The notes below the pieces were generated by a model. It did no database searches, was not told where the DNA came from, and worked only from the letters and a program-made list of their open reading frames with translations. Of a DNA stretch of 64,000 bases, positions 1 to 11,562 are shown piece by piece. The stretch covers positions 217,092,373-217,156,372 of the forward strand of contig CP136061.1 in NCBI GenBank assembly GCA_032622095.1. The letters run 5' to 3'. The translations under genes were made by a program, and so were the position numbers. The DNA is from Siphonodentalium dalli (Eukaryota; Mollusca; Scaphopoda; Gadilida; Siphonodentaliidae). Numbering within the stretch: the stretch's first letter is position 1; the number at the start of each line of letters is the position of its first letter.

Positions 1-132
1 TACATTTTACTAAAGTAATGTAATCGTAATCAATTACATTTGAAAAATATTTAATCAATAATCGTAATCATGTAAATCAAAAGTAATTGTAATCGTAATC
101 AATTACATTGGAATGTAATCGCCCCAACCCTG
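1..132. mobile_element. End of a hAT-like non-autonomous element
   Basis: The stretch is built of alternating TGTAATCGTAATCAATTACA-type words and ends with CCCCAACCCTG, i.e. a terminus CAGGGTTGGGG read on the other strand. A CAGGGTTGGGG end followed by runs of TAATCGTAAT is common in hAT-superfamily MITEs. Only one end is inside the window, so no target duplication can be checked. Confidence 0.5.
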
Positions 133-1274
133 GCTAGAATTGAACACATATCCCACCTAAAACTTTCAACAACAGACCTTCATTTATCAAATAAAGTCAC
201 TTGGTGGTTTGCGCTCCAAAATAGGCGTGAAAAAATCGTATTTTTTAAACATACATGTATATATCGTAAGCTCAAAGCAGTATCTCACATGTGATCCGTG
301 TATTTGTGGAATGCTCGGCAGCTTCAATAGACTTCGTGCCTGACATGCCAGGAGTTGTTTATTCATTAGGAAATGCGTGTTGGTTGTTTCTTGGGAAGGT
401 GTATATATACACGATTGCGTGGACTAGTCGATTGTGATCACTGATTTCATATTAAAGAGCACGGCTGATGTGTGCGTCAATGTACAATTATGTAACTGAC
501 TTCACAACATTCATATATATCACGTCGAGACCCCATCCATACCACGCAGACGTCAGATTACGCAGTCACTGCATGCTTAATTGCTAATTGCATGCACATT
601 TAACAGTATTAAACTTGTACATTTGACATGATATGGAATAAAATTGATTGTCTTAATGTCAAATGAGTATTTTATGTTTAATGTATATATAGCTTGTGAG
701 CACTTAAGGTATAAGCGACAGAATACGTTACCACCGTGAACGAGACGCATGCTAATAGTAAACTCATGATTTGAATAGACAGCCATCGCAGATAATATAC
801 TTCCAAATACATTAGTTTATAATATCATATAATCATATATCATTTTGAACATGCATGTCCGCCACAATACATGTTTGCTTAATTTCCAAGGATTGAGAAG
901 AGAATGAATTAGAGCACTAGTTTTGTGATCTTGAACGAGTTTCAGATCATTTTAATACTTTGCAAATCCGAATGCAATCTCGATGTGTTATACATAATGA
1001 CGTTAGCCTAGTCGGCAGTGGTAACGTATGTAACGTATTCTGTCGCATGGGAAATTGGAGGCCCATATTTCCATCTGTTGTATGTCAAGGGATAATTTGT
1101 TAAAACGTCCGCCAATACAGATTTCAATTATATGGATACTCTACTTCAAGAAACTAACCGAATTGGCTCTTATGGTTAACTTCGATTTTTCGGTGAAACA
1201 TCATGTCCATTGGGCCCACTTAGCTGAGAATGTGCTTACTATACTGCACATGTATAATGCTATACGTTTGTTAA
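133..1274. other. Unassigned AT-rich sequence
   Basis: No coding exon is recognised; the short open frames lack codon structure or splice support. The only structure seen is an inverted pair, GCGACAGAATACGTTAC at about 714-730 and its complement at 1030-1046, which may bound a ~330-bp MITE of unknown family. Confidence 0.4.
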
Positions 1275-1709
1275 AGGTACTCAATCCGAATAAACGCTCG
1301 CAAATTACTATTTCCTTGGCTTCGGGGGGGGGGGGGGGGGTAAAACATATTTGATTCGAGTCGAGGAACCCATCCATCACCGCTCAGAGTGATCAAATAT
1401 CGATGTTTGAAATCTATTATTTTAGGTGGCCCAATAGACAGTCAACGAGAAGAATTTCATTGACCAAATTGCGGGTAAAATCAAGTGGCTTTTTGTGTTA
1501 GATATTTGACAAACCGGCAAAATTTCGTTGAACAAAATGTTGATAAATAACAGGTTTTGCAGGGTTTTGTGGAATTTTATACTATAGTTGATTGTGCTTT
1601 TCGTTATATTTGGGCAATTATTAGATTATGATAACTGAAGCGGCATTTCAAAACATGTTGTCGTTTTTGTTGGAATGTGATGATATGGAGACCCTCTGAT
1701 TGAGTACCT
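1275..1709. mobile_element. Family M TTAA-flanked foldback element (435 bp)
   Basis: Begins AGGTACTCAATCCGA and ends with the complementary TGATTGAGTACCT, with TTAA on both sides (1271-1274 and 1710-1713). The subterminal block with GGCTTCGGGG and GATTCGAGTCGAGGAACCC is the family signature. The G-run at about 1325-1340 has expanded here. The right half resembles the 57278 and 46466 copies more than the 469-bp subtype. Confidence 0.85.
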
Positions 1710-1938
1710 TTAATTTGAAATATTAAATATTAAAAAGATGTTAGTTTTCTATTTGCGTGTCCCTGGTGTTCAATACTACCGTGTACGACCATGAACGGTC
1801 ACCCAAGATTGGCTATATAGGTGGTTTCCGCACGTATTCCACTTCAACTTCTCCTCATTCAGTATATTATACCACTCCTGTCATTTGGAACATGGTCTAT
1901 GCCTTTCACCCCCCACCCAATACGCCATATCATGTCAT

Positions 1939-2190
1939 TAACTCGCGGCCATATTAGATCCACCATGCATACAGCTCCGGTTCCATGGTATCAGATATTC
2001 TTCCATGCAGTCACGGTTGTTTTATTGCTACAGATCAAAGTTCTGGAGTAGCATTTCCATATATGGAGCTTTTGAATATTCATGACTACCATTTATGTCA
2101 AATATGGAAATGCTACTCCAAAACTTTGAACTGTAGCACTAAAACCACGGAACCGGACCTGGTGGATCCAATATGGCCGCGAGTAAGTTA
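1939..2190. mobile_element. Palindromic MITE of unknown family
   Basis: The left arm TAACTCGCGGCCATATTAGA is mirrored by GGATCCAATATGGCCGCGAG at the right, and an inner pair (GGAGTAGCATTTCCATAT against ATATGGAAATGCTACTCC) makes most of the ~250 bp self-complementary. No clear target duplication is seen. Confidence 0.6.
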
Positions 2191-2339
2191 GACAGGGCGT
2201 ATATATATATGTATGATATGAGATCATACATTTTGTAAAAAGTTTAATCTTTCCGTAAAGCTGCTAAATCAAATCATTACTAGTCAATACGGAGACTAAT
2301 TCCAATACCTCTGTTTTCAATAAATTTAATCAAATAGTA

Positions 2340-3000
2340 TTCCGGATGCCGCCTCTCTGTTATGGCGTATTCCGGATGCCGGGGTCCATTTTAAGCCGGA
2401 TGCCGGATGCCAGGGGGAGGGGGTAGATCGTCACCCTCATATATTGGAAGACCACATTCAAGTCAAACCACAAATGTGTTTGCGCACAAAATATCGATAC
2501 TATTTATAGATGACAGTCAGAAATTGGGTAAATCGATCAGCACTGCGTGCTATAGTGGATTGTATGAGCAATATAACTTCAATGGAAAATCACACCAAGT
2601 TACATATAATTCATCTTCACTTGTTTCATTAAAAAGGTGCATTGGCCTAGTCTCGGAATGACTCGTTATAACTTTACCGAATTTCTCGACGTCGGCGTAG
2701 CCCAGTGGATACTTCGTTCTTCAATGGTTGAAAATTTGTCTGTCGCACAAAACTTTGCGGGTTCGACTCCCGTACTAGCCACAGGCGCCATCTGACGTTT
2801 TTTTTTTATAGTACTACTATTATCCTACTATAATTTGTTTCGTCGCACATTATGTTATTCGTTGTTATGGCAGCATATATGCTCTTGCATGTGTGTGCAG
2901 CTAAGTACCACGCGTGCAATGTATCGTAATTCAAACTTCCCGCGAGAAATGGATTAAATCGTATTTATTAAATAAGGTTGGCATACGTGTGTCTAACATG
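2340..3000 (+). repeat. Diverged fragment of repeat R (tRNA-SINE-bearing repeat)
   Basis: Matches, in order, parts of the right half of the 2 kb tandem units: the GGATTC/GGATGCC block before the ACACCCTCA motif, the block with TGTTTGCGC(G/A)CAAAATATCG, the tRNA-like block, and a tail with AAACTTCCCGCG. This is the most diverged copy in the window, so R is a dispersed repeat and not only part of the local tandem array. Confidence 0.65.
2690..2797 (+). repeat. tRNA-derived SINE-like module (SINE1)
   Basis: Reads GGCGTAGCCCAGTGG (A-box-like), a variable middle, GCGGGTTCGACTCCCG (B box matching GGTTCGANTCC) and CAGGCGCCA. The spacing fits a tRNA-derived pol III promoter. This copy has the best B box of the window. 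It is a repeat module, not a tRNA gene, because no acceptable acceptor stem and anticodon arm can be drawn. Confidence 0.65.
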
Positions 3001-3180
3001 TTTTTTCGTTCAATGTGTATACAACAGTTTTGTACCGTCAATTGTGATCTTTTTAACAAAACACAATAAGTTGGCTGTAGCTATATGCTGATCTATGATT
3101 ATACCTGCTTCAGTCATCACTATGTCCACCAAACAGACTGAAAATGCTACATATTCCAACGAGGAGTCAGCATTATGGGA

Positions 3181-3295
3181 TATACCACAGGTCCCTGGCA
3201 CAATAGACCCCAACCACCCAAAGACATATATATAAGACTTATATATATGTCTTTGGTGGTTGAGGTCTATATTGTGTCAGGGACCTGTGGGATAT
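3181..3295. repeat. Near-perfect hairpin, ~115 bp
   Basis: The arms start TATACCACAGGTCCCTGGCA and end GTCAGGGACCTGTGGGATAT, with a TA-rich turn near 3235. The tip CACAGGTCCCTGG resembles the hairpin at 63883-63984, so the two probably belong to one MITE family. Confidence 0.7.
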
Positions 3296-3302
3296 ACATT
3301 TT

Positions 3303-3905
3303 TTTGGGGTCCTTTAATATTTTGAGAATATGTTTATGAACGTTTTGTCCACACGCAATAAACACTTGCTGCATATGCATGGTTATGTGAATTTGTAAAA
3401 CGACTGTTGTTATGTTATGTGTTTCTTGAAATTATGTTAAAAAATGATTTTTTAAAAGTGCCAGTATATATTTCAAAAAGTTTTAAAATCTTCATTAAGG
3501 AAACCACAAAAGTTTATTTTGACTGGCGAATATATTTACAGTACCGAAGAATTGACTTTTTAAAACTATCACCCTACATATGAAATGTTCATGCTGCTCC
3601 AAAATGAAGCCAATAAGAGCATCCAATTCAGAAATCTATCACATACCGGTATATATAATATAACAGAAATAAGCATAGTTTTATGTGGTCCCCTTAATGA
3701 AGATTTTAAAACTTTTGAAATCTATACTGGCAATTTTTTTAATTCATTTTTTAACATTATTACAGGAAACACAACAGTCATTTTAAAATTTGCAAAACCA
3801 CACGCAGCAAGTGTTTATTGCCTGTGGATAAAAAGTTCATAACAAACATTGCTTGCAGTTATCAACAGTGAAATTATTAGGGGGACCAATTTTTGTCTCC
3901 TTAAT
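3303..3905. mobile_element. Foldback MITE, ~600 bp
   Basis: Left-arm words recur inverted on the right: AGTTTTAAAATCTTCATTAA at about 3480 pairs with the complement at about 3693-3714, and AATAAACACTTGCTGC near 3359 pairs with GCAGCAAGTGTTTATT near 3806. The ends GGGGTCCTTTAAT and ATTAGGGGGACC are related. The open frame 3585-3842 lies across the arms and is not a gene. Confidence 0.6.
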
Positions 3906-3967
3906 TCATTGGTCCCCTTAAACCATATGCAGCAATATACCTAACTGGTCTCCATAAAGTCGGCATA

Positions 3968-5836
3968 TATATCTCAGGTGAAATTTCTTTTACAAAGCAT
4001 GCGAAACAAAAATCCAGCCCACCCTGATTATGAACCTCATTTTATCTTCGAGGGGTGAACGATTGTTATGGCTGAAAGGGTCACTCTCACACAAAAAAGT
4101 GCTGAAGGGTACACAGGATTATAAAATGTGCTGAAGGGTACACAGGTTTTGAAATCTCGTTTTAAATGACGTTTAGTATTCGTTTCTGCCATGATTTCTG
4201 TTAGAGAATGGTTGTTTGCGTTCCAATGAACATTAAAATGAACACAAAACAAACTGCTAATGGGCATCAGACTTTCAGAAATACAGTTTTAGAAACGGTG
4301 TTAGTGACGATCACAAACCATGTGTACCCTTCAGCACATTTTCCAAACCCTGTGTACCCTTCAGCACTTTTTTTGGTGAGAGTGACCCCTCCAGCCTTGT
4401 TATGGCAACTGCGATTAAGTGCAATAGAATTAACTTCGCTTATAAAAGCTCAATTGATTTGTCCAATCTAACATATAATATAAATGGGAATGTGTGTCAA
4501 GTTGTTTTTTGTTGGACTCTCCGGGAAACATGAACAGGGTCCGAATTCTGTCCGATGTCGCCTTTTGATGTTATGACGTTATGCAAAAGACAGATTCCAG
4601 CAAAAAGTGTACCAGTGCCTACTTAAAATTATTATTTTCTGAAATCGAATTGTCCGTATCTTTTTCACTTGTATTGCTTGTTGGAACTTATATACTTGGA
4701 GATCAATCAGGCAAAAATCTAACCTGGGACTTGGAGAGTATTTATTTTGTTTTTCGTTTCTAAATGTTGCTAACGTCATATTATAGGTTGACGGTAAAAT
4801 TGACGTAAATTGACTGACGTTCGTAACTTAAAATTTATATTGTGCTCACAACAAGCAGGCATATCCAACTTCTTTGTGTGTCATTGTTAACAGGTATGAT
4901 AAGTTTATTTTCGATGCCAAACGAGTTGTGGTTGTATAAAAGGAGGGCGTTTCCGCTCAAAAACAAAAATGTCGGTTCTGCCATTCTCTCCCTACTGACG
5001 TTCGCACCAAATGTCTGTCAACGTATGATATATCACGAATTATGTGCATTATAGCATTGAGTTCTGCGTTCATAGACAATGAGACATTTGGTTGTTGCGA
5101 ACGTCAGTGTTGCGAACGTCAGAAATGGTGACGGAACTTTTCAACAACAAACTATTCCCATTATGATACCCCCACTGCGATTGGTGATGTCAAATGGATA
5201 TTTCTTGATGTTTTAGATTTTACTAGCAAAACAACATGAAACTGAGGGTCAGTGTTGTAGAGATATTCCACTTTGAATGTTGCGAACGTCAGTCGGGTTT
5301 TTTTTGACAAGAATGACATTCGCACACTTTCCGTCAACTGTATCTTATAGATTGCGGTTTGGGTTATATGTTTCTGTCCAATTCAACTATACTTGGTTCA
5401 GGCGTTGATAATTAGCGCCTTCCGCAAGTTCCGCGGCAGTCCTATCGTATAATTGTCGGTAATTAATCAGTGATGTTGCGATTTGCGAACGTCATAATAT
5501 TTGACGGAATTATCTGACGTTCGCATCCCGTAATTAAAATTCCCCAAAAAATATGAAAATATACATAAAACACCGATACCAGTATGCTGTTTCAAAACTA
5601 TAAAACAATTACGACTTTTTAAAAATAAATCAGCTAGTACGCTCATGTAGCATGTGGTAAAACGTTATTCATGTCACGTTGACACCTCGCAAAAGCTTGG
5701 TAGATTTTTCGGTCAATAAGCACCAAATTCTGGCCGATAAAATCCCATAAATAAAAGAAATATGAATCGAGGGGAAATTAGTTGTTTTCCTATATAGCTA
5801 GAGTAGATATATAGCTCTTCGATGTACGTTGAGTGT
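3968..5836 (+). repeat. Repeat U, copy A, with recurring TGCGAACGTCAG words
   Basis: Shares its whole length with 24010-25385, and its tail (5217-5836) again with 26041-26622. The word TGCGAACGTCAG, or close variants, occurs about seven times in both orientations (near 4813, 4995, 5096, 5111, 5281, 5484 and 5514). No open frame of convincing length is present, and U has no terminal inverted repeat that I can define. It may be a non-autonomous transposon whose subterminal words bind a transposase, or an old intergenic segment carrying CRE-like TGACGT sites. Confidence 0.6.
4070..4396. mobile_element. MITE with 7-8 bp target duplication (327 bp)
   Basis: The ends are GGCTGAAAGGGTCACTCTCA and the complement of GGCTGGAGGGGTCACTCTCA. 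Inside, GTGCTGAAGGGTACACAGG occurs twice on the left and inverted twice on the right. TTGTTAT flanks both sides (4063-4069 and 4397-4403), and copy B at 24106-24112 has the uninterrupted site. A 7-8 bp duplication suggests a hAT-type element. Confidence 0.75.
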
Positions 5837-7300
5837 TAGTCCAGGAGATATTGGTCGACCTCTGCACCCCCCCCCCCCCCCAGGACTCAACTTCACCCCA
5901 CTAATTTTCTTCCTTAAGGTCTCCTATATTTTTTTTCACTTGTTAACAAGAAAAAAAAGTGGCCGCAGAGACTCCAGACAAGATGGCGTCCATCATGGCG
6001 GCCATTTTTTTTAAATGCACCATGTCTCTTTGATCGCCGTTATAGTAAAGATTATATCACATGCGGTCTTGTTTTCCGCTCGATTCGTTATGCTAATATA
6101 CAACCCTTACAAATTAGCCAAAAATCCGACACCAGAATTCAATATGGCGGGCAATATGGCCGCCGAAATGTGAAAATATGCTATTTTTCTGACATGTTAC
6201 CACCTTTCGTTTGTCTCTGTGGGAAAATGTTGGCATATTTGCGTCATATTATACATTTATCATATAGAGGAGTCATTTTCGACCACAGGGGGACCATAAT
6301 ATACATTCATTGCGGGATATTTTTGTCCGATATCACGTTTTCTCAAATGCCGGTATAATAGGTCAAAGCCGAATCTACTTAATAACGCGATGTAATGTTT
6401 CGAATCAATGAATGTTATTGCTATTATAACAACACCCATGCATATATATGTGCAGGAGATACACGAGCTAGGATTCTTCATATATCTGAGTTGAGGAATA
6501 TTTACACAAATCCAAGATGGCGGCCAAAATGGCCACCAGAAATAAAAAATCGCCGAAAATCGCCGATTTTAACATCAGTGAGCATTATTGTCATGAAAAC
6601 TCCACACCTGCTTACTATTTTGAGTTGGGAACACTTAGGCGAAGAACTTTCCTTGTACAATATCCAAATAAAAGTACCCCAAATCCAAAATGGCGCCCAC
6701 AATGGCGGACAGATTTTGAAAAATCACCTAAATTCCCTCATATTCACATCATTGGGCATTATTGTCGAGACAACCCCACCCATGCTTACAGTTGAGTTGG
6801 ATATACTGAGGTGAAGTAATTACCTTACATCTCATGCAAGAAATTGTTTTCCAAATCGTTGATGGCGGCCAAAATGGCGATCGAAATTTGAAAACAAGTC
6901 TACATTCCTTTACTTTCTTACGATGGGCGTTATTGTTTCGCGATTTCGATCCACCATTACATGTTGATATGGAATAGTGACATCAAGTATTCACTAGGGT
7001 TTGGAAGTTGATACTCACAGCCAAGATCGCTGCTAAATTGGCGGCTAGAAATTGAAAAGAAATCGATATTTTCACATATTAATTTCAACTTTTTGTCATA
7101 ATATCGGTATGTATGGACGAAACTGTACATACACCATCTACTAGTTCAACTTGAAAGTATCAAAACGCATAACATAGCTCGTATCCTTCTGGAAAGATGA
7201 AAACCACAATTAATATTGCGATGTGGCATTTCGAAATCCATTCTCCACTTAGCGCCGATAATGGCCGTAAGCTTATAGGTGCGCCAAATAGTTATATCAG
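5837..7300 (+). repeat. Left arm of the foldback element
   Basis: Inverted copy of 9465-10897. Modules with ATGGCGGCC or ATGGCGGGC patches sit near 5990, 6142, 6517, 6690, 6862 and 7035; those from 6517 onward are spaced about 170 bp. The inner end is blurred by decay. Confidence 0.8.
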
Positions 7301-7309
7301 AACAATTAC

Positions 7310-7445
7310 CTGATAACAGATTCTGATTTGCAACGTCACGTCCATAAGTATCTGGACCAGCTTCCATTTCTTTGTCTGATAAATCTAGGTAGCTCACACC
7401 GACAAAGTATTCACCACTTCCTGAGAGTAGGGTCCCTCTAATCAT
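7310..7445 (-). pseudogene. Protein-like exon fragment inside the foldback element
   Basis: On the - strand a frame opens MIRGTLLSGSGEYFVGVSYL, continues with LDLSDKEMEAGPDTYGRDVA and reaches a plausible donor (TCAG|GTAATTG) at 7310/7309. The composition is that of a real protein, unlike the low-complexity frames around it, but I do not recognise the family. It touches the inner edge of the left arm. It could be an exon of a captured host gene or of an ancestral element gene. No acceptor-bounded partner was found. Confidence 0.3.
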
Positions 7446-7656
7446 AAAGTTTCAAACAATTCATTTTCCGGTGTCTAGCTTACGATTTTAAATATTTGCT
7501 AAATATGATATTTGTGCGTCATCCTGAACTATGAAGGCATATGACCGATGAGTATACAAGCTTACAGAAGGTCATCTTTATGTATGTGTCTCATACCCAT
7601 GGGGATATAACTACATGCACACCTGGCGAACCAGTTAGTTAGTCACTTCTCAATAG

Positions 7657-8481
7657 ATGGATCGTCAACTCACAAACTCAGCGAACGTATTGGCATATGT
7701 GGACAACTTGGACAGTGTTTCGAAGGTTGCTAGCTGTCTCATTCCCTTGGACAGATGTCTATCTGCTAAGGAGAAGACCATATTGTACAGACTACCCACA
7801 CTTCTTGACCATGATCCGAAGCAAACTGTGTGACGCCCCGCATTTGTCTCGTCGAATATCTCCCAGCAGAGAGGAACAATGCTCGCGGTGCTAGTTTATG
7901 GACATGCGCCATGCTAGTGGGAATGAAATGGGCCACGGTATACACCACCCCTACACCTGGTGCATGTTTAAGATATAGACTGTCATGCGTGTCGGTTTTA
8001 TTTGGTGTGGTAAGATTGTATTTCCACATCCGTTTCGAAGCCTTTCTGATTGAACTACGTACATTTTTGTCTGTATAATACTATGCTAGCCTCCCTCAAA
8101 ACAGTCGGATGGACTGAAGGATAATGTCTTTATAGCATGAATGTATACGTTTTTTGTTATCCTCTCTCAGGGTTAGTGTCAGTACAGTCAGTACGTTGGC
8201 GGTATTATTCAAGAAAATGTCAGGAACTGTGGTGCATTTATTTCACTATGTATTTAAAGAACAATTTACAGTCTCGATGGCAATGGCTGTGGACGTTATG
8301 GTCATATAGCTTTATATATATAACTTTAGAATATAGCAGTTAATGTCTCATGCAGGAAAATGATCGCAATGGTGATGTTACCAAGAAATCACTTGGTGTA
8401 CCAACGTTTGTTGAACTGAATGCAAGAGCTCATCAACGCATCTGGATGTTCTTCGCGTTGAACATTTCACCCTTTTGTTGA
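7657..8481 (+). pseudogene. Decayed coding sequence with an intron, HEAT-repeat-like
   Basis: In the loop of the foldback element a frame runs from 7657 (MDRQLTNSANVLAYVDNLDS, later LYRLPTLLDHDPKQTV) to a TGA at 7831. A 2-base frame change lets it continue as RICLVEYLPAERNN to a donor at 7937 (GCCACG|GTATAC). An acceptor (CATGCAG|) at 8355 opens ENDRNGDVTKKSLGVPTFVE in matching phase 0, ending at TGA 8479-8481. Amphipathic helices and 'DHDPKQTVR..LVEYLP' / 'NDRNGDVTKKSLG' spacing recall HEAT-repeat proteins; protein phosphatase 4 regulatory subunit 1 is one candidate by eye only. Further coding-like patches follow to ~9020. The stop and frame change mark it as broken. Host-gene capture is the simplest reading. 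Confidence 0.35.
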
Positions 8482-9464
8482 TGGCATTTGTACTTTCTTG
8501 AACCATACCACCCAGCGTGAGTATGACATATCAACCAACTATCAAAGGTATCGCCTTTAAGACTACACTCCAGTCTTGGTGGGGCTTATACAACAGTAGC
8601 CAATGGCACACGCCTGGTCCAGCTGTTTAAGAACGGCTTCCAACCGGATGAGAACATACAATCTTAGCATATACAAGGAAAGCAAAGCCACACATGAGAT
8701 CCTGTTTGAATCTAAAACATAACAAAATAAGGGGCGGTGCAGTCATGGTCCAATTTCATCTCCACTATCATGACAAATACCCACAAACTAGCACCGTGTG
8801 TATTGTTATCATCTGCTTGGATATGTTCGGTGAGACGATTGCTGGACGCCAACAAGCTTGTTCTTGTGATCATGTTCAATGAGTTTGGGTATATTATGCA
8901 TTATGGTCTTCTACGCCTTAGCAGAAATGCATCCGTCAAATGTCGGGTTTTCAACATTCGAAGCCATATTCAGAAGTTGTCCGGGTACGTCAGTGCATTA
9001 GATGATTATGCGAATTGATGAACCATATATTGGGAAGTGGCTGTTTGGGAAGATCACCAGGTGTTCACGTTGTTATCCCCATTGGGTCACCAAAGCTGAC
9101 AATACGCAGATAGATAGGTCCTTCTGAAAGCTAGTATACGCATCGACCGAATACCTTTCTAGTGTATCGCACAAGATGACGCCTATACCCCATATCTAGC
9201 ATCTGCATTATACCATAAGCTATACCACGAATGAAGCTCGCTAAGAATTCCAAGCTTTCGAAACAAACACGTGAGCTGGACACCGGCATATGTATTGTTT
9301 GAAACATTCCGATTAGTGGCACCCTTCTACAAAGAAGTGTAGTAAACTGTTGTTGTGAGTAAGATAGATTAATCCGACGAAGAGACGGAAACGGGTCTAG
9401 ATAATGCTGAATGTGGCAATCCAGAATAAGCTCAGGTACTGTTGTTTTGATTCTTGGAAGTCAT

Positions 9465-10897
9465 AATATGACTATTCGGCGCACCTATATACGGTTACGG
9501 CCAGTATGAGCCCTTAGTGGAGAATGGATTTTGAAATGCCACATCGCGATTGTGGGTTGTCATCGTTCCAAAAGGCTACGACTTACATTGGAACTAATAT
9601 ATGGTTTATATTATGTACCGTTCCGTCTATACAAATCGATATTATGACAAAAAATTGAAATTAGTATGTGATAATATCGGCTTCTTTTCAATTTCTGGCC
9701 GCCAGTTTGGCCGCCATATTGACTGTGAGTATCACTTGCCAAACCCTAATGAATAATTCATACATATCAACATGTAATGGTGGGTAGAAATCGCGAAACA
9801 ATAACGCCCATCCTAAGAAAGTAAAGGAATGTAGGCGTATTTTCAAATTTCGGTCGCCATTTTGGCCGCCATCTTCAATTTGGAAAACCATTTCTTGCAT
9901 GAGATGTAAGGTAATTACTTCACCTCAGTATTTCCAACTCAACTGTACGCATGGATGGAATTGTCTCGACAATAATGCCCAATGATGTGAATATGAGGGA
10001 ATTTCGGTGATTTTTCAAAATCTGTCCGCCATTGTGGGCGCCATTTTCGATTTGGGGTACTTTTATTTGGATACGGTACAAGGAAAGTTATTCGTCTAAG
10101 TGTTCCCAACACACAATGGTAAGCAGGTGTGGAGTTTTCATGACAATAATGCTCACTGATGTTAAAATCGGCGATTTTCGGCGATTTTTTATTTCTGGTG
10201 GCCATTTTGGCCGCCATCTTGGATTTGGGTAAATATTCCTCAACTCAGATATAAGAGGAATCCTAGCTCGAGTACCCCCTGCACATATATATGCATGGAT
10301 GTTGTTATAATAGCAATAACATTCATTGATTCGAAACATTACATCGCGTTATTAAGTAGATTCGGCTTTGACCTATTATACCGGCAATTGGGAAAACGTG
10401 ATATCGGACAAAAATATCCCGCAATGAATGTATATTATGGTCCCCATGTAGTCGAAAATGACTCCTCTATATGATAAATGTATAATATGACGCAAATATG
10501 CCAACATTTTCCCACAGAGACAAACGAAAGGTGGTAACATGTCAGAAAAATAGCATATTTTCACATTTCGGCGGCCATCTTGGCCGCCATATTGGATTCT
10601 GGTGTCGGATTTTTGGCTAATTTGTAAGGGTTGTATATTAGCATAACGAATCGAGCGGAAAACAAGACCGCATATGATATCATCTTTACTATAACGGCGA
10701 TCAAAGAGACATGGTGCATTTAAAAAAAATGGCCGCCATGATGGACGCCATCTTGTCTGGAGTCTCTGCGGCCACTTTTTTTTCTTGTTAACAAGTGAAA
10801 AAAATTATAGGAGACCTTAAGGAAGAAAATTGGTGGGGTGAAGTTGAGTCCTGGGGGGGGGGGGGGGTGCAGAGGTCGACCAATATCTCCTGGACTA
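9465..10897 (-). repeat. Right arm of the foldback element
   Basis: Inverted copy of the left arm, with about 10% substitutions and small indels by eye. The arm ends with GGACTA, directly followed by the TGT duplication and the host sequence GCTTCTATTG. Confidence 0.8.
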
Positions 10898-10911
10898 TGT
10901 GCTTCTATTGA

Positions 10912-11551
10912 AGGTACTCAATCCGATCAGACGCTCCTAAATTACTATTTCTTTGGCTTCGGGGATAAAATATAGTTGATTCGAGTCGAGGAACCCACCC
11001 ATCAAAGCTCAGAGTACATTTAGTACCGGTGGATTGATACTGATATGTGACCAGGTGTTACCGGTTCTTTCGACTCAAATATGCGATTGATTTTGGGAGA
11101 TCAACATTAGATATATCGATACATGAATATCTTTTTGAACAATTTAAAAGGCTGCAAAAGGTGGGGGTTTTTATCGATAATTATTGACTTTGAAATTGAC
11201 GATATATTTTCTTCTGCGCTATCCAGGTACCCATTGGCCGATGCTCTCTGTTATTTTTGTGTTCAGCGTCTGTTTTCGAAGTTTTGGAACAGTTTATCCT
11301 AGAATTGTGTATTAGAATCGGAAATATATAGCTGTTGTAAACTCGATCTGGGCCAGAAACACGAGATCAAACGGACGGACTTGCAGATAAAGATGGATAA
11401 CTCTATAATCATTATTATTACACTTGATTTTAGAGTTATCTCTGATCACTCTGAGCTTTGATGGGTAGGTTCATCGACTCGAATCAAATATATTTTACCC
11501 CCGAAGCCAAAGAAATAGCAATTTAGGAGTGTCTGATCGGATTGAGTACCT
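10912..11551. mobile_element. Family M element with internal insertion
   Basis: The left end AGGTACTCAATCCGATC is preceded by TTGA (mutated TTAA). The right end ATTGAGTACCT is followed by TTAA (11552-11555). Between them lies a ~370-bp block starting TACATTTAGTACCGGTGGAT that also occurs at 13859 and, in part, at 14527, so this copy was interrupted or recombined. Confidence 0.7.
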
Positions 11552-11562
11552 TTAAACGAGAA

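Larger units (their letters stand above)
5837..10897. mobile_element. 5.06 kb foldback transposon with ~1.45 kb arms
   Basis: The two ends are TAGTCCAGGAGATATTGG and its exact complement. The arms (5837 to ~7300 and ~9465 to 10897) are inverted copies made largely of imperfect ~170-bp tandem modules, each with an ATGGCGGCC / ATGGCC patch and a CATTATTGT patch. A run of C or G follows each end (5867-5881, 10854-10867). The empty site survives in copy B (26617-26623, GAGTGTG), showing a 3-bp TGT duplication (5834-5836, 10898-10900). Long arms of tandem modules resemble foldback elements such as FB and Galileo; the superfamily is not determined. Open frames inside the arms (such as 6395-6814) are module shadows. 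Confidence 0.85.

Noticed and set aside
6395-6814. 139-codon open frame on the + strand
   Set aside because: It runs through the tandem modules of the foldback arm, and its mirror copies appear in the right arm. Composition follows the modules, so it is not a gene.
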